Shown in pieces: positions 14,373 to 27,343 of a stretch of DNA of 64,000 nt. The stretch spans positions 3,038,001-3,102,000 of the forward strand of contig JBHGNT010000021.1 of the NCBI GenBank assembly GCA_043228905.1, written 5' to 3'. The first letter of the stretch is position 1. Each line of letters opens with the position of its first letter. Made by a program: the position numbers and the translations under genes. Source of the stretch: Azolla caroliniana (lineage: Eukaryota; Polypodiophyta). The notes beneath the pieces are model-generated. The model was not told the DNA's origin. It saw only the letters and a program-made list of their open reading frames with translations, and did no database searches.

Positions 14373-16549
14373 ATGCCTCTCTATGGAGGCGTATTGCACA
14401 CCGTGCTTGGTGTCGTAGGTGAGATTTATAGACATTTAAGTTCTTATTCGTAATTATGTAATGGTTGGAGTTTTTACCTAATTGTTGCAAATTTTGTTTC
14501 TTAACATTAATTGATTATTTGTCTAACTTCTCTCGCGATCTTTCATAGGGAATGTCGTTACGACTGGGTTTTTCTTAGTATCCTCTATGTAAGCCTCCAC
14601 GTCAAGCTCAACATACAAAAATATGTGTGTGTTTGTATGCATACATATATGTATGTATATACACACACAATACATTTTAAACGATGTTATGTTGTCTTCA
14701 TGTTCACAAGAATGGAAGTACATTCGAACACTTTTGATTTGCTAGATCTAACAACATTTATTTAAATGTTTATTGTACAGTCAAAGGATATATGAGATGT
14801 TGAAGAAGAAATCATTGCAAAGTGAATCACGGTCATGTAATCTCTATCTCTTCATGCTTTTCAATTGCATGCTTTGGACATTTTACGGGCTGCCCTTCAA
14901 TCGTCCGCACAACTTTTGGGTCATCTTAACAAACTCCATAGGTTGTGCATTCTCTTTGGCAACAATAATAGCTTATCTTTGCTATGCGTCTAAAAGGACC
15001 AAGGTAACATCCCCTTTTAACAATATGCCCTGAAAGAGAAATATTGAATCAAAATTTACTAATGATTATTGCATATATTAAGACAATGATATGCAAAAAC
15101 CTTGTTTTAGAATGTTACATGACTACGTTAATCAAATTGAATCTCAATTAACATTGTATTGAACACACTTATTCAACTCAAAACATCAAGGCATTCAAAT
15201 GTTTAATCTTGCAGGTGATCATATTATGGGAACTTCATGTATTTCTATTCCTTTTTCTCATTATGGTCGTCACACTTCTATTTGTAAATAAGAGCCACGA
15301 AAGAAGAGTTCTTGTCATAGGTTCCATATCAGCAATTTTTAGCAGTTTCATGCACCTGACACTTTTATCCGAGTTGGTGAGTTTTGCACAATGAGTTTAT
15401 TTTTATGACTATTTCCCATTGAAAAATGTGATTTCACCCCAAGGTCTTACGTTGATGTCTTATTGGTCAGACTATTGCATGGAAAAACTATGACGTTAAA
15501 TTTTTGCATCCTCTCTTATCTATCTTAGCATTCTTAAAGGGAGCCTTGTGGACAACTTATGGATGGAATTCTAGTGATTGGTTTATCTTGGTAAGCATTT
15601 TTGTATCTAGTCTTCTCTTCAAATTTTATTTAATATCATTGTGCGCCCATGGAAATGGAAGAGTTGTTGATTTTACATGGCATGATAATCAAAAGAAAAG
15701 TCTTCACTTTTATTCAATCTAGAATATGATTAGTTGCATTGACAAATTTAAGGGTTGAGTTTATATTACCATCAAATTCACAAATTCACAACACATTTTA
15801 ACATGAAATTAGTGGTACTTAGGTGAATACTCATGTTTTGTATGATTTCTTAGGTACATGACATATAAAATCCATGACAATATGAGGTTATCAACAATCC
15901 AACCACCATAAGATAACAAAATGTCGTATTGAAAACTTTGTGAAGATTGGCTTGGTCATCTTCCTCTTATATTGCCTTCTTAATCTAAAGGTATATTTGC
16001 AATTCATAAGACACATTTTCAATGGTTATCAACTTATCGAACAATACAAATTGTCTTAAATTAGATATCCCTCATTGAGCCTCATTAGGGTGAGGAGTTT
16101 GAAGGTGAGAGACAACATGTAGTTTAAATCATGGCAATTCAATGAAGATACCATTAAATTTCGTTGTTAGTGCAAGTTTTAAAGCATTTAGATTTCATGT
16201 GCTTTAATATATAAGACGGAAGAAGGTAAATTGAAAGGGGAAAAAAACAATGTTTTTATTACTCTGTGTCGCATGCAATTCCATATGCGATTAGGGATAC
16301 TAGTTTTAAACGTTGTCTGGTGATTTTCAGATACCCAATGCAATCGGTGTAATTATTGGCATCATACAATTTTTCACCTCTATGATCATTCAATTCAATT
16401 TACATAATGGAAGGTCTTCAACATTGCGAGAGGATGCACACTCTTCCGTGTCAATGAATTCTAGTTCCACTGACAGGTTTTGCAATTATAATTCTGGAGA
16501 GGTCCTTTACGAAGCCAAGCCATATTCAAAATATCCAATATTAATATAA
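14373..16549 (+). CDS. SWEET-family sugar transporter, divergent
   Basis: Seven-helix MtN3/saliva (SWEET) protein, a facilitative sugar transporter of plasma or vacuolar membrane. Six exons (14373-14418, 14549-14588, 14781-15003, 15215-15376, 15471-15590, 16331-16549) encode 269 residues and match the canonical SWEET six-exon layout. Recognisable parts: LHTVLGVVGN in TM1, MLKKKS, LFNCMLWTFYGLPFNRPH, RRVLVIGSISAIFSS, FLKGALWTTYGW and IPNAIGVIIGIIQ. The TM1 region reads FFLVSSIQRI and the TM2 region ESRSCNLYLF, so the prolines usual there (SPVPTF, PYLAT) are missing. The second-bundle prolines (LHPLLS and IPN) remain. It is complete, with good splice sites. Transport activity is uncertain because of the lost prolines. 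The exact start is chosen as the first ATG in frame with LHTVLG. Confidence 0.88.
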
Positions 16550-17575
16550 TAGTTGGGATCATAAGATATATATTTTTTGATTATTTACTTAATTGTGCAA
16601 ATTATGGTTGTAAATTGAAAGAAACATCATAAATGGAAATATAGATTGTACATTCCAACACAAATGGCCAATTATGCAAGAATTGTATGAGGTGTGAACA
16701 TATGTGTGATGAATAGTTAAAATTGAGATTGTGTCAAAATAATTGCAAATAAGGAATGGCCAAATCAAGAGGTTATGTGTAACTTATAAATTATGGTCAC
16801 ATGGTTAGGCAAGAGTGATGTAATTTTACTCATTATATATATAATCAACCAATATCCTAGAGAAACTTTGCAATAATCTATAATAATATCAAGCGAACAT
16901 AATTTAACCACAAACATTTTGTCGTGAGGAAGCTTATTATCCTCACTGAAAACATTTTGTCGTGAGGAAGTTTATTATCCTCATTGAATATCATTATCCT
17001 TACATTGTATCCTTATGATAAAGCATAATCTTTGCCGACACATACCTATTCTTATATTGCTTCTCTCCTAATGATTCATTGATGGCCTAAATCATCCAAA
17101 AACTGGAGATCCATCTCTTTTCAAATATTGTTGTCCCAAATCTTGCAAAGTAGGTTACTTCAATCCTAATCATTCATTGATGGCCTACATCTTCCCAAAA
17201 TTGGATCTCTTTCCAAAGATTGTCCCAAATCTTGCAAATTAGGGAACTTCAAAGAACTTCAAAATGAAAACTAAACCGGTTCAATCTCCAAATTTACCAA
17301 CCTCATATGCGTTCTTCAATCTTCAAGATTGAAAATCTTATGGTTGCTCTCGTATCTTAGTCGGGAACTTCTTTAGTTTTAGTTCAAATATAAACAAATG
17401 GTAGGTACATGAGGAACATGGATAGTTCAGGAATCATATGGAATCTTTTTGTTTCATGGAGAGTTTAGGATGTTAGTTTCTATCAAATCTTGCAAGTGAC
17501 TTCTTGCATCTATGCAAATCAAATTTTTTGGGGTACTTGACTTGTGATGTGGAAGAGTAAAACTAAATGACGACA

Positions 17576-17626
17576 TTTTTTTTTGCAAGAAAGATACACC
17601 TTAGTATATTACATGAGAAATGTACA
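17576..17626 (-). mobile_element. LINE 3'-tail remnant
   Basis: On the minus strand: ATATACTAAGGTGTATC followed by TTTCTTGC and an A9 run. The small ATAC...GTAT hairpin before an A-rich tail resembles the other LINE 3' ends in this window. Only the tail is recognised. Confidence 0.45.
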
Positions 17627-17735
17627 TATAGAAAACAGAAGGAGACATTTTATCTCACCTCTATTGTAATCCAAAAGCTAATACCAACATCTAATCAAAC
17701 AAATGATATCATATAAGAAACGTGAGGAGCACAAG

Positions 17736-18014
17736 CTACAAGCAATGCGATAAAAAAGAAGGTATGGCATAATTCCACCTCATACCAGAATTTGTATCTG
17801 AAAATAAATGAAGTGCTTGCCGCCGTTTCTTAAAGTCCACTTGACGTTGCCTTAGAGCATCAGTTGAACCCAGATCATCACGACGACGGTTCAATGCATA
17901 TTGAATATGTTTGAGAGAAGTGAAGGAACTTTCAATTTGCAAGGACCAATCGGAGAGTGCACAATTAGAGTTTAATATAGTTTTCGTGCACTTTGGTCGA
18001 CATTTGGAACTCAT
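17736..18014 (-). CDS. Unrecognised open frame or exon, 92 codons
   Basis: Begins ATG at 18014. The product is basic and helical-looking (ALNRRRDDLG, QRQVDFKKRRQALHLFSD). The first two thirds have even, gene-like composition. No family was recognised and no partner exon was found. It may be a decayed gene fragment, or chance. Confidence 0.2.
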   Translation of the reverse strand: MSSKCRPKCTKTILNSNCALSDWSLQIESSFTSLKHIQYALNRRRDDLGSTDALRQRQVDFKKRRQALHLFSDTNSGMRWNYAIPSFLSHCL

Positions 18015-19115
18015 GCTAAGAGAAAAGACCCATGCTAAGAGAACTAGATGTGCATACCGGAAAAGAAAAAGAATCCAATTTTAGCTAATGAGAGGGAGGT
18101 CACTCTTTCGTGTTTGCCATATGTTGAAATAGATCACATGCTTCAATTGCAAGAACTTAAGAAGAACTCGATAAGATGCCAAAGACTACTATGGTAACAA
18201 AAACGTCAGTCAATAAACTCACCATGTTGAATTAGGGATTTACCCTACTCTTTCTTTCTTATTCTTTCTCCCTATATTACTTTGCAATGGATTGTAGCAT
18301 AGATGGGTGGTTCTTGACTGATATTAGAGTTTAGCTTTCCTCATGAATTCCATCCAATTCAAATCTACTTGTAACCATGGATAAATATAATTGCATTCCC
18401 AACCAATATTGCATTGATATTTTTATCTATTAAGGGAATCGTAGTAATTCTTATATAAGTTGTATGATTTTGGGTTCTCGTGTGTTAGCTCAAAATTCCG
18501 TCCGATTTTGAGTCTCAATGTGTTGACAATCGAAAGGGATCATGTTAGCATATCATCAACCAAATTGCAACCTCACTAGAGCCTCGATAACCCTTCATTG
18601 AGAGTATACATTTTGGCCAAAATCTTGTTATATAGGTTATTATTAATTATTATCCAAGAAAATGTCTTAATTTTATGTAAGTTGTATGAGTTTGGATCTG
18701 TGTCTAATTCCAAAATCCACTCCCCTCTAAGTCTTGATGCTTTGATGGAAAGGGATTGTGCCGATGAACATATCCCCTTCTTCCCCTTTCCCCTTCTCCT
18801 TTACCAACTACCCTTTTTCACACTATGTTTGAGTCACTTCACCCGATGTTCAAACTATTGTGCTCCATGCCAAGTATAAACAAATATCCATAAACCTCTC
18901 ACCCAAGGACATGCTCAAGTCTCTCTAGAGAGAGATAGAGCCCAACATGGCAATGGGTATAATAACAATTTCTATAAACTCTCTTCTATTGAGTGCTTGA
19001 AGCGTAGTAAAATATCACCCATTTAAGTATTTAATAATCTCGTACAAGTGGTTAAGTTGTATATTGCGCTTAGGCTTTATTCAGTAGTTAGTCTAGCGTA
19101 AGTAGCTCAAGGAGG

Positions 19116-19166
19116 ATCTTTTTTTTCCCGAAAAAAATACTACATTAGTATTAAGAAACACAAAGC
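19116..19166 (-). mobile_element. LINE 3'-tail remnant
   Basis: The minus strand reads TTTCTTAATACTAATGTAG then TATTTTTTTCGGGAAAAA. This is nearly the same as the tail inside the second LINE fragment at 35515-35560. It is probably a short 5'-truncated insertion. Confidence 0.6.
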
Positions 19167-20283
19167 TATACATAAAATATATACCTGTTGATAATGAGCC
19201 CCTTTCTAAATTCGAATTATCGATTTAAATAAATACTTCCTTCAGTGTAGAGTAGAATAACTTCACCTTATCAAAAATCTATGTATAAAATATTCCTTTG
19301 TCCTAGATGGCACGAAACTCGAATTGTATGAGCTCAGCCTATTGCATATTACCTTTTATGTTATCCAAAGAACCTCTGAGATCCAAATCCCAAAAATGAT
19401 TTGTGCAGGTTTTTAGTCACATTTTGGAATACCTTCAAACATCAAGCTTTCATGATATACCAAATTGTGACACTCACCCTTGCTTGTCTCGCCAACAAGG
19501 GGTAAACGATGGTATGTCCTCACACACAGACTTTGAAGTGATTCTCAAGAAGAATGCTTGAATAAGAAGTAACCTTGAAGATGTTGAGAAACATTACTAA
19601 GTACACACATTCACACAAAGGCATATACACACACAATAATGTACAAACCTACACACAACAAATGTGGCAATCAATCAACTTTCTGGCACGATTATACGAA
19701 TGAACTAGGGCTTAGATACCTCCAAGAGATAAATGAGAAATACCACTTGTCTTGATCGAAGACCCTTATAGTCCCACAACTCGACACGTAACAAAATTTT
19801 GCAACATTGTAAATCTTCACGCACTATTCTGCAACTACAAAAGATGGTGGGTTGAAACTCCAGGAACATGGAACCAAGAACTTTTAATAAGGAAATGAGT
19901 ATTTTTACATAAGTACCTATAACAATAAAGAAGATTATGCTATTAAAAAACAAATAACTTATAATCTTACCCAACTACATCTCTTATTATTTCCTTAAAT
20001 TTGACATAACGATAAAGAAGATTATATTGTAAAAAAAACTAAAGCAACTTATAATCTTACCAATTACAACTATTAGTTGACATCAAATTTGGTTGATGCT
20101 AGTATTATGTATATATACAAATTTTTAAAGGACGTAGTATATACAACATGATAGGCTACAAAAGACGAGATATGCTATTGGAAAGTCCTCAATTTGCCAT
20201 GCCTAATATCATGAGGATAGAAAAAGAAACTTATATGAGAAATGACAAATTGTCAATAGATCATTACGAGTCGCAAAACTAGA

Positions 20284-23200
20284 CTATATGGAGATGCTAT
20301 TGGGGACACCTTGATTTGTCATGCCCAATGGTGAGGATGGAAAGAGGAGCTTGTATGGAAATTTAGCAGGACCTTGTCTATGCTTGTAAAACTTTGGATC
20401 ATTGTTTCGAGCTTGAATGTTGGCCTCAACTTTTGCCAACTTCAACTTAAAATTGTTAAATGCCATTAAAACCCTAGTATCTCTTGCCCATTGTTCGTAT
20501 GGGTCTATTAAAGTGTCCCCCAAGTGAACCTCGTCTCCAAGGTGTTTTGATAGCAATAAAACTGTCCCCATTACAGGAATTGCTTCTAAGTGGTTCGAGA
20601 GTGAACTCAGAAAGAACTTTTCCGGATAAGTTTGGAACTCTGCATCATCTTGATCTGGTATCCATTTTCTGCCCACGGTGGGACTATTGGGCATGAAACC
20701 TTGATATGCGTATTGTCCGAAGTTCACGGCTGCATGATGAGCCGATGCAAGCCATATAAGTGTGGTCAATGTTGTCTCCAACTTGATAATACTTGCCATG
20801 TCTCCCCACCATTTGGCCTCTTTGTGATCCCCATGGCCCACCTCTATTATCTCCTTCCACCATTCTTGTAGCTCCATATCCTCCTTCACTTTCTTATCAT
20901 CTTCATAATAAATAACAATATAATCATGTGCCCATGATCGTATTGCATCCCATAATTCTAAACCATCCTTAGCATATGGATAGTCCTCGATTACCAAGGT
21001 TAATTGATCTTTTGTGCTTTCAACCATACCCCTGTAATAATAATAAAAATATAAAAGCATCAAATTTTAAGAGGATTAAAGAAACACGTTAATTTATAAC
21101 ATATTTAAATAACGTAGTTAAAAACCATGTATAATGGGCTACAATGTTATATCATGGTGTTAATAATGAGTACCTCTTGATGAGGTCATTTGGCAAACCT
21201 TGTTCATCAATCCGCCAATTCTGATACACCATGGATGTAAATGCCATGGAAACATCACGAGTGAAGAAACAAGTCTCAATGATCCCGCCACTATTTATGA
21301 GATTTTGTCTTGCTAGTCCATTGATGGCCAATGTGTCCTTGAAGTGAGGAGCTAAAAACCGATGCAAGGGATGCAGTGAGCTCAATTGCCTATGAGTAGC
21401 TATTATGAAGGGCTCCACACAAGCATGTGTTCTCAGCCTAAAAAACAAATGAGCAAGTTTTGACATGAATTCATAATTACCCAATTACATAGTTTCATTA
21501 TCTTAAGCATTGATTGACACAATTGTTAAAATAAAGCCAAATAGATATTTTTACCAATGGCTGATAAGTTGATGATAACCGGTGTCATTAATTAAGACTT
21601 GTGCTTTAGCCAATTGCCAAAACCATCCCTCTATAGACTCCACATCTCCGTGTTGTGGATCAACATTTGTACGAGGTGGAGTGAAAACCATATTCACACT
21701 TTCTTCCCCAATGATATGCGGTGGTAAACTAAGCTCAATAGCAACGGGTCTAAGAACTCGATCCGTCCCGTGGAAGAACAATGACCGGGTTGCATATACT
21801 CTCACATCTGATGAAGCTTTAGATTTTTTTATTAAGAGAAGAGCTGGCATAAGCACATCATGGTAGTCCAACATAAAAAGCCTCCTTTGGGCAATTGCCT
21901 AATGCATATAACGTTGACAATAAGCAAAAGTTGAAATAAAAAAGGAAATAACCTTAACAAGAGAAAATTAACATGTAACAAATAAATAAAATTAACTTGA
22001 ACAAGAGAAAGCTCAGTCGTAAGAAATGTAACATACTTCATTCACACTCAAGCCTTGTAGATGTTGCTCTAGATGATCTGCGGTAATTGCGGAATTTGGA
22101 GGACCGTAACTTTCAGGATCTAACCCACTCATGATTGGAAATTTCTAAGCCAAACATATAAAGTGAAAAAGTATCACAAGTTTAATCATAGTATACAAGA
22201 ATTCAATACAAGCACAAAACCAATTGCATAAAGTTTTGAAATATACCTCAACACGTTCGATGACCATAGGGTTTTGTCCTGCTAGTCTCTCTCGTGCAAA
22301 TTCTTCATCAGTGTACCATGCATCTTTGTTAACTACAATATAGTTTCATACCCACTATCAACTTCGTAAAGTTTCAAGAAAAGAAAAAGGGTCAATCAAA
22401 TCATATATTAATATGCATATAGTGATACCTTGAACAACTCCAGGCTTCGGAAAAGATGCCAAATCATGTTCTGAATAAAGTTTGAATATTTCGTCAAGGG
22501 AATCAAAAGTGTTGGTCTCACCATAAGTGGATTTCAAATTCTCTTTCAACGCTGTTGCCACTTCAATTGTACTTGCATTGAGAGCATTACCAAAGTCCAA
22601 TTGCTTAAGGAGGCCAAAAGCCTCATCTCTAGGAACATAAAATGGTATTGGGCCAACTCCACCCAATAGGCCATCTGGCAACTCGGAGGCATTATCTGCA
22701 ATTGGCAATATTACATAATAAAACTAAAAATCTTTATACAATTGGAATCATTTGGGTCAAATATGTTTTCAATAAGTGAAATCGCAAACATAATGACAAT
22801 GTGCAATTATTGATAATGCAACATTATAACGAGAACAAATCATGTTGCTACTATGTAAGGATATAATATATCACATATTAAAGAAGAGTAAAGATGGTTA
22901 AGATTCAAGAAACTATCAAATCAAATGACATTAGTGCATATGAGTTTGTTCCCATTTAATGAGATAGTATTACATCAAGATAAGCATAACCATATACATG
23001 TTTGATTTTAAGCTTCTTATCAAGAGTCACAATGACTATAGTAGAGGCAACTACCGAGTTCTTAACCCAACTGTTAAAAGTGTGATACCTATCAACATAT
23101 ATTAGATATAAGTCCCTTACAATTGTCGAGGTAATATTAGAAAGTCTGTAATTGTGGTGGATATCGTATATAACACAATATCGTGCAACCTATCGTAATG

Positions 23201-25334
23201 TCACTTTCTTTTTTAAAAATAAAGTAGGTTTTGAGAAATTAGTTTTAATTTTGAAATGGGCCAAGGTATACCTTTCTTAGATATTTGTCGACCAGTTCGA
23301 CACCTTCGTGGGTAAGGAAGATTGTGTGAACCCCCTAATACAGGTCTTGGAGTGGGGGGGTCCACTTCAGGATTTCCAAGGTCATTATACACATCATAAT
23401 CATAAATGCGGTCCTGAGCGATCCTATGCCCCGTCCCATCACCTCTTAGTTGATGAAGATCCCTACCTCGAAACTCTTGCAAACCAAGAGGAGTTTGTGT
23501 GGGAAGGAACAACTATAAAATAAAAATTCAAGCTATGATCTTTTAGTATTTGGATACAATGGTCATCTTGATCAACTTATCCACCTTTTCAAAAGTATTG
23601 TATTTAATATGCATTGTTGGTAAAGAAGTTTAGGTGTTAGATTATTCCTCCTCGAAGTATTGCACATAATTTACCTTGTTGGGAAAGAAGATTCGAGGTT
23701 CGGATTCACGTGTTTGTGGGATCCAAGAGTTGCACCAAAAACCGTGTTGGTGCAATTCAGATAGAGTATTACCGTCTTTAGTCGATACATATGCCGATTC
23801 CAAGAAGAACTCATCCGCGGGATGTCGATTGCTTACAAGGAGAGCTATAGGTGTGTTGAAGCCCTCTGGAAGCTCCACGCCGAAAATGATTCTCATGATT
23901 GGCTTTTCACGGGAAATGGAGACCGAAACCGGGCCAATCACTTTGGGATCGAGAGAAAGATCTACATACATATATTGGTTGTGATTGGTTGTGAACAATC
24001 AATTGTTATATATGAGTAAAAAAGGTACTACTAATTAGAATGTTGGTATATAATAAAGGAGGCCCTTTAAGAACTTTATCATCAAATTTTATGAGTAAAA
24101 GGCAATAATTAGAATAAAGTAGGCCCAGTAACAACTTTATAAAGCTCTTAGGCGCTGCAGCCTCAATACAATGGAATTAACGTAATTTGAACTTGGGGAT
24201 TATGAAACACCATGAACCTAACTAAAAGATGGAATTAACACATTGGTTTTCACGCACTACGATTGTCAAAAATCTTACCATAACTTAATAAAAAAACCCA
24301 CATGAAGGATCACAAATCCAAATGTGGAATCAATTTATTTGTGAGAGATATATATGAACAAACCCCTACATGATGGTGATTTGTAACCCAATTTGGAAGG
24401 ATTAGGAACACATTACATCATGATTGTGATCCATAACTCAAATTGTCTATATAAGATGCCAAAAGATTTGACCCATTTCACAAGGATTAAGAATAGCAAT
24501 GGTTGATTAAACCCTATCAGCTATAGAGAAGTTTTAAGACCAACATTCATGATGAATGTGAATGATTAAGCAACCCATTCTGAAAAGATAAACATAATGA
24601 TGGTAAGGATTATTAGTAGTGTGAAGAGAAACAACTAACTAGAAGGATATAGAGTTACACTTCAATAAAACCATACATTTATGTTGACAAAATGTTAGGC
24701 CCATCATTTTTAAGCAGTAATTAGAGCATCATACTCATAATTCTATAACCAAAACCAAAACCATCCTAGATGTACCTGGTTTCTTTCTTTCTTTGTCATC
24801 AACATTAAGCATAGTACTTGGTGGTGGTGAAGTCACGACGCTAACATGCACATGGTGTCGAGGAGGCCAAGTAAGTAGCGGAAGGTGGCGAATTAAGAGG
24901 TTGACATGTGAATTAACATTTGGTAAATGATGAGGATCAGGACCGTCTCCATTAATGACTACATTATCAAGAGAAACCTCACTCAATAAATGATGTTTCT
25001 TTATGATTTCTTCCCAATTATGTGTCTTTGGCATTGGCATAGCACCAAATTTAGTTGTACTCGCATGGCACGATATCCTTCTTCGATCACGACAATGACG
25101 AAATTGAGGAAATTGAGAACACAATACCACATCATGCACATTAATGTGCCTGAATCGTCTATGCATATTCATGCTCTTCGGATTGCCCAACCGAGACACC
25201 CTCGAATCATCTTTACTAAAAGAATCGGCATTGTAATGAGGCCTCACCGTAGTATGAGCGCGGAATAGAGGTGGTGGAAGTAATGAGCTAGTGCAACTAG
25301 AGATAATGCTAGCACCACTAGTTATGAGGGCCAT
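20284..25334 (-). CDS. Plastid lipoxygenase (13-LOX type)
   Basis: Non-haem-iron dioxygenase that oxygenates linole(n)ic acid and feeds jasmonate and green-leaf-volatile synthesis. Nine exons: 24776-25334, 23675-23961, 23272-23512, 22429-22695, 22247-22332, 22037-22144, 21555-21898, 21174-21437 and 20284-21031. All are in phase, giving 967 residues. A Ser-rich N-terminus looks like a transit peptide. A PLAT-type domain follows (about 110-280, ending WCNSWIPQ and RIFFPNK), then [39 protein letters not shown] and [17 protein letters not shown]. Predicted iron ligands are all present: H625 and H630 (GYHQLISHW), H818 and N822 ([10 protein letters not shown]), and the C-terminal Ile of PNSISI. The gene looks intact. 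13-specificity is inferred from the plastid-type N-terminus, not from the pocket residues. Confidence 0.95.
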
Positions 25335-26832
25335 TTTTTGAGGAGTAGTCCCACTTAGAAGAGTAAGGTGATAAGAAATTAGTAGCAAACTAGAGAAATG
25401 GATTACATTGAGAGGAATGAGGTTTATATAAATAGAGAAGGTAGTGGGATATTGGAGATTTCAGGAATTGCATGCAAAGTTTAAGTACCACATGGAGAAC
25501 ATAATATCAATGATTCCATATCTATATTGATCTTTTGAGCATGTGGCTAGTGCCAACTAGTTTTGTTTCTTTGCATGGACTAGCAGTTATGGCCTCTTGT
25601 CAATAGAACATTCCAATGGCAGGCAACTTAGTTCATGATAATCTAGATTCTACACACACATAAAATTCATTAAAATATATTATTCAATCAACACGTTCAG
25701 ATTGCATGCCCATTGCCTCATCTTTTGTCCCCCTTTCACACACAAGCGATGGCTCATATATGTATTTAGAAAGCTTTCATGGAACAACAATTTGTTTAAA
25801 ACTATCCATTCTCGAATCTCTACTATACTCATTAACAAAACTCTCTTAGAACTTCAAGAGAAATTTTTAAGTTAAAAAAGATTAAATGAATGAAATGATT
25901 GAAAACATTGTCGCACATTGCTTGAAACTCAATCCCACAACCCCGCAAAATTGGTATCTCACAAGCACAAGTTCACATTTAATCTATAACCTCATTGGTA
26001 TTGGGCATCAAGGATCTAATTCGTAGACTTATCTTTAGATTGCATGAGTAGCATGTTTCAATAGTTCAACATTTGAATCATTGTGCTCACATCGTGGCAT
26101 TCATGTAGAACGTGCATATTCTATGAAGCAACTCAACGATTAGAGTACCAATGAGAGATCCAAATGAACGCTCTCGCAACACATGGACAATGTGCATATC
26201 CATGATGTTGATCTCTATCCATGGTCCGGATCCATGATTCTTTCCATCATGGTGGTTAAGGGTGTTGGTGGCCAAGTTCATCAAACACACATGTGTGAAG
26301 AGGGGATTGTTGATTAGTGATTTTACGATGGACTTTAAGTCCACTTCCAATGGCTAGGTGGAGAGGTGGCACAACAATTGCTTAAACTATATGCGGAATT
26401 GTGATACCTTTTCATGGGGTAGTTCTCGATTGTATAAAAGCAATTGTATTGGACTCCTTCAAATAGGAGGGGCAGGATGTGTTCTCCAACATTGGAGTAC
26501 AATTCTTTGATGTACCCTTTCTAACTTATGATTGGGGTACGATATCTTGATCTCTGAATATCAATGGATGCAAGGGGATGGAGGAGAGGGAAAAATTGTA
26601 CTCCAATGTGTTCTCCAACATTGGAGTACAATTCTTTGATGTGCCCTTTCTAACTTATGATTGGGGTACGATATCTTAATCTCTGAATATCAATGGATGC
26701 AAGGGGATGGAGGAGAGGGAAGATGTGGTTGATATTAATGTTGACATTTGGTTATTGGTAACCTCTTGGATTTCAATTCACCTTTTTGTGTTTGCAAGAG
26801 TAGCACCATGACATGATGGTGAATATGCACCA
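25335..26832. other. Intergenic, LOX promoter side
   Basis: Upstream of the lipoxygenase start. It contains the 129-bp tandem duplication at 26478-26721. No gene or clear promoter element was identified. Confidence 0.5.
26478..26721. repeat. Recent 129-bp tandem duplication
   Basis: Copy 1 starts at 26478 and copy 2 at 26607. Over about 114 aligned bases I see two differences (GTACCC/GTGCCC and CTTGATC/CTTAATC), so the duplication is young. Confidence 0.95.
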
Positions 26833-27233
26833 TGTTAATCCTTCGGGCCAGACAACAGCCTAACACAGGGTGTCCACTTAAGACACTTCACCAAAAGGTG
26901 TTACGACGAGATAACTTACGACACAACGCTTAATTGGACCTTAATCGGTTACTTAGCAATACGTCATTAACACGTGTAAGATATACAATAAGCACAGAAC
27001 GGTGAACAATACTCAATGATTAAACAAAAGGTTTATATTACTCTCTGTTGATGACTACATTGTAATCGGGCCTTTATATAGGTCACCGGTGCGAAGTACA
27101 AAACGGTGCCAATCGGCACCTATTCGGGATCGGTCCGGATCCAGATCGGCATACCGATTCCGGTCCGTCAGTCCACGTCTTCTCATATATTAATATATTA
27201 AGACTAATAATTACAACAGATTCCCAAATAACA
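26833..27233 (-). mobile_element. 3' LTR of a Ty3-like element
   Basis: 401 bp bounded by TGTTA at 26833 and TAACA at 27233, a TG...CA long terminal repeat. On the minus strand it carries TATATAAAGG at about 27070-27080. It is the 3' LTR because the polypurine tract (27234-27246, minus strand TGAAAAGGGGAAT) abuts it directly. No 5' LTR was found in the window. Confidence 0.85.
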
Positions 27234-27246
27234 ATTCCCCTTTTCA
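27234..27246 (-). other. Polypurine tract
   Basis: TGAAAAGGGGAAT on the minus strand, immediately before the LTR TGTTA. This is the plus-strand priming site typical of LTR retrotransposons and fixes the element's orientation. Confidence 0.85.
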
Positions 27247-27343
27247 CACCCTGGTCTTGGCGTCCTTAGCTCCTTTGTCGGCGGGGTAACACATGGCACG
27301 CCCATGGGATAGTACCTTGTACGTCGAATCCCACACCGGCCCC

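Larger units (their letters stand above)
16550..20283. other. Intergenic with LINE 3'-end remnants
   Basis: Gap between SWEET and the lipoxygenase 3' end. It holds a duplicated CATTTTGTCGTGAGGAAG stretch near 16917-16985, two LINE-tail remnants (listed separately), and an unrecognised open frame at 17736-18014. The rest is AT-rich with nothing recognisable. Confidence 0.5.

Noticed and set aside
26087-26350. Minus-strand 87-codon open frame
   Set aside because: No family recognised, no exon partners, composition like the surrounding intergenic DNA.
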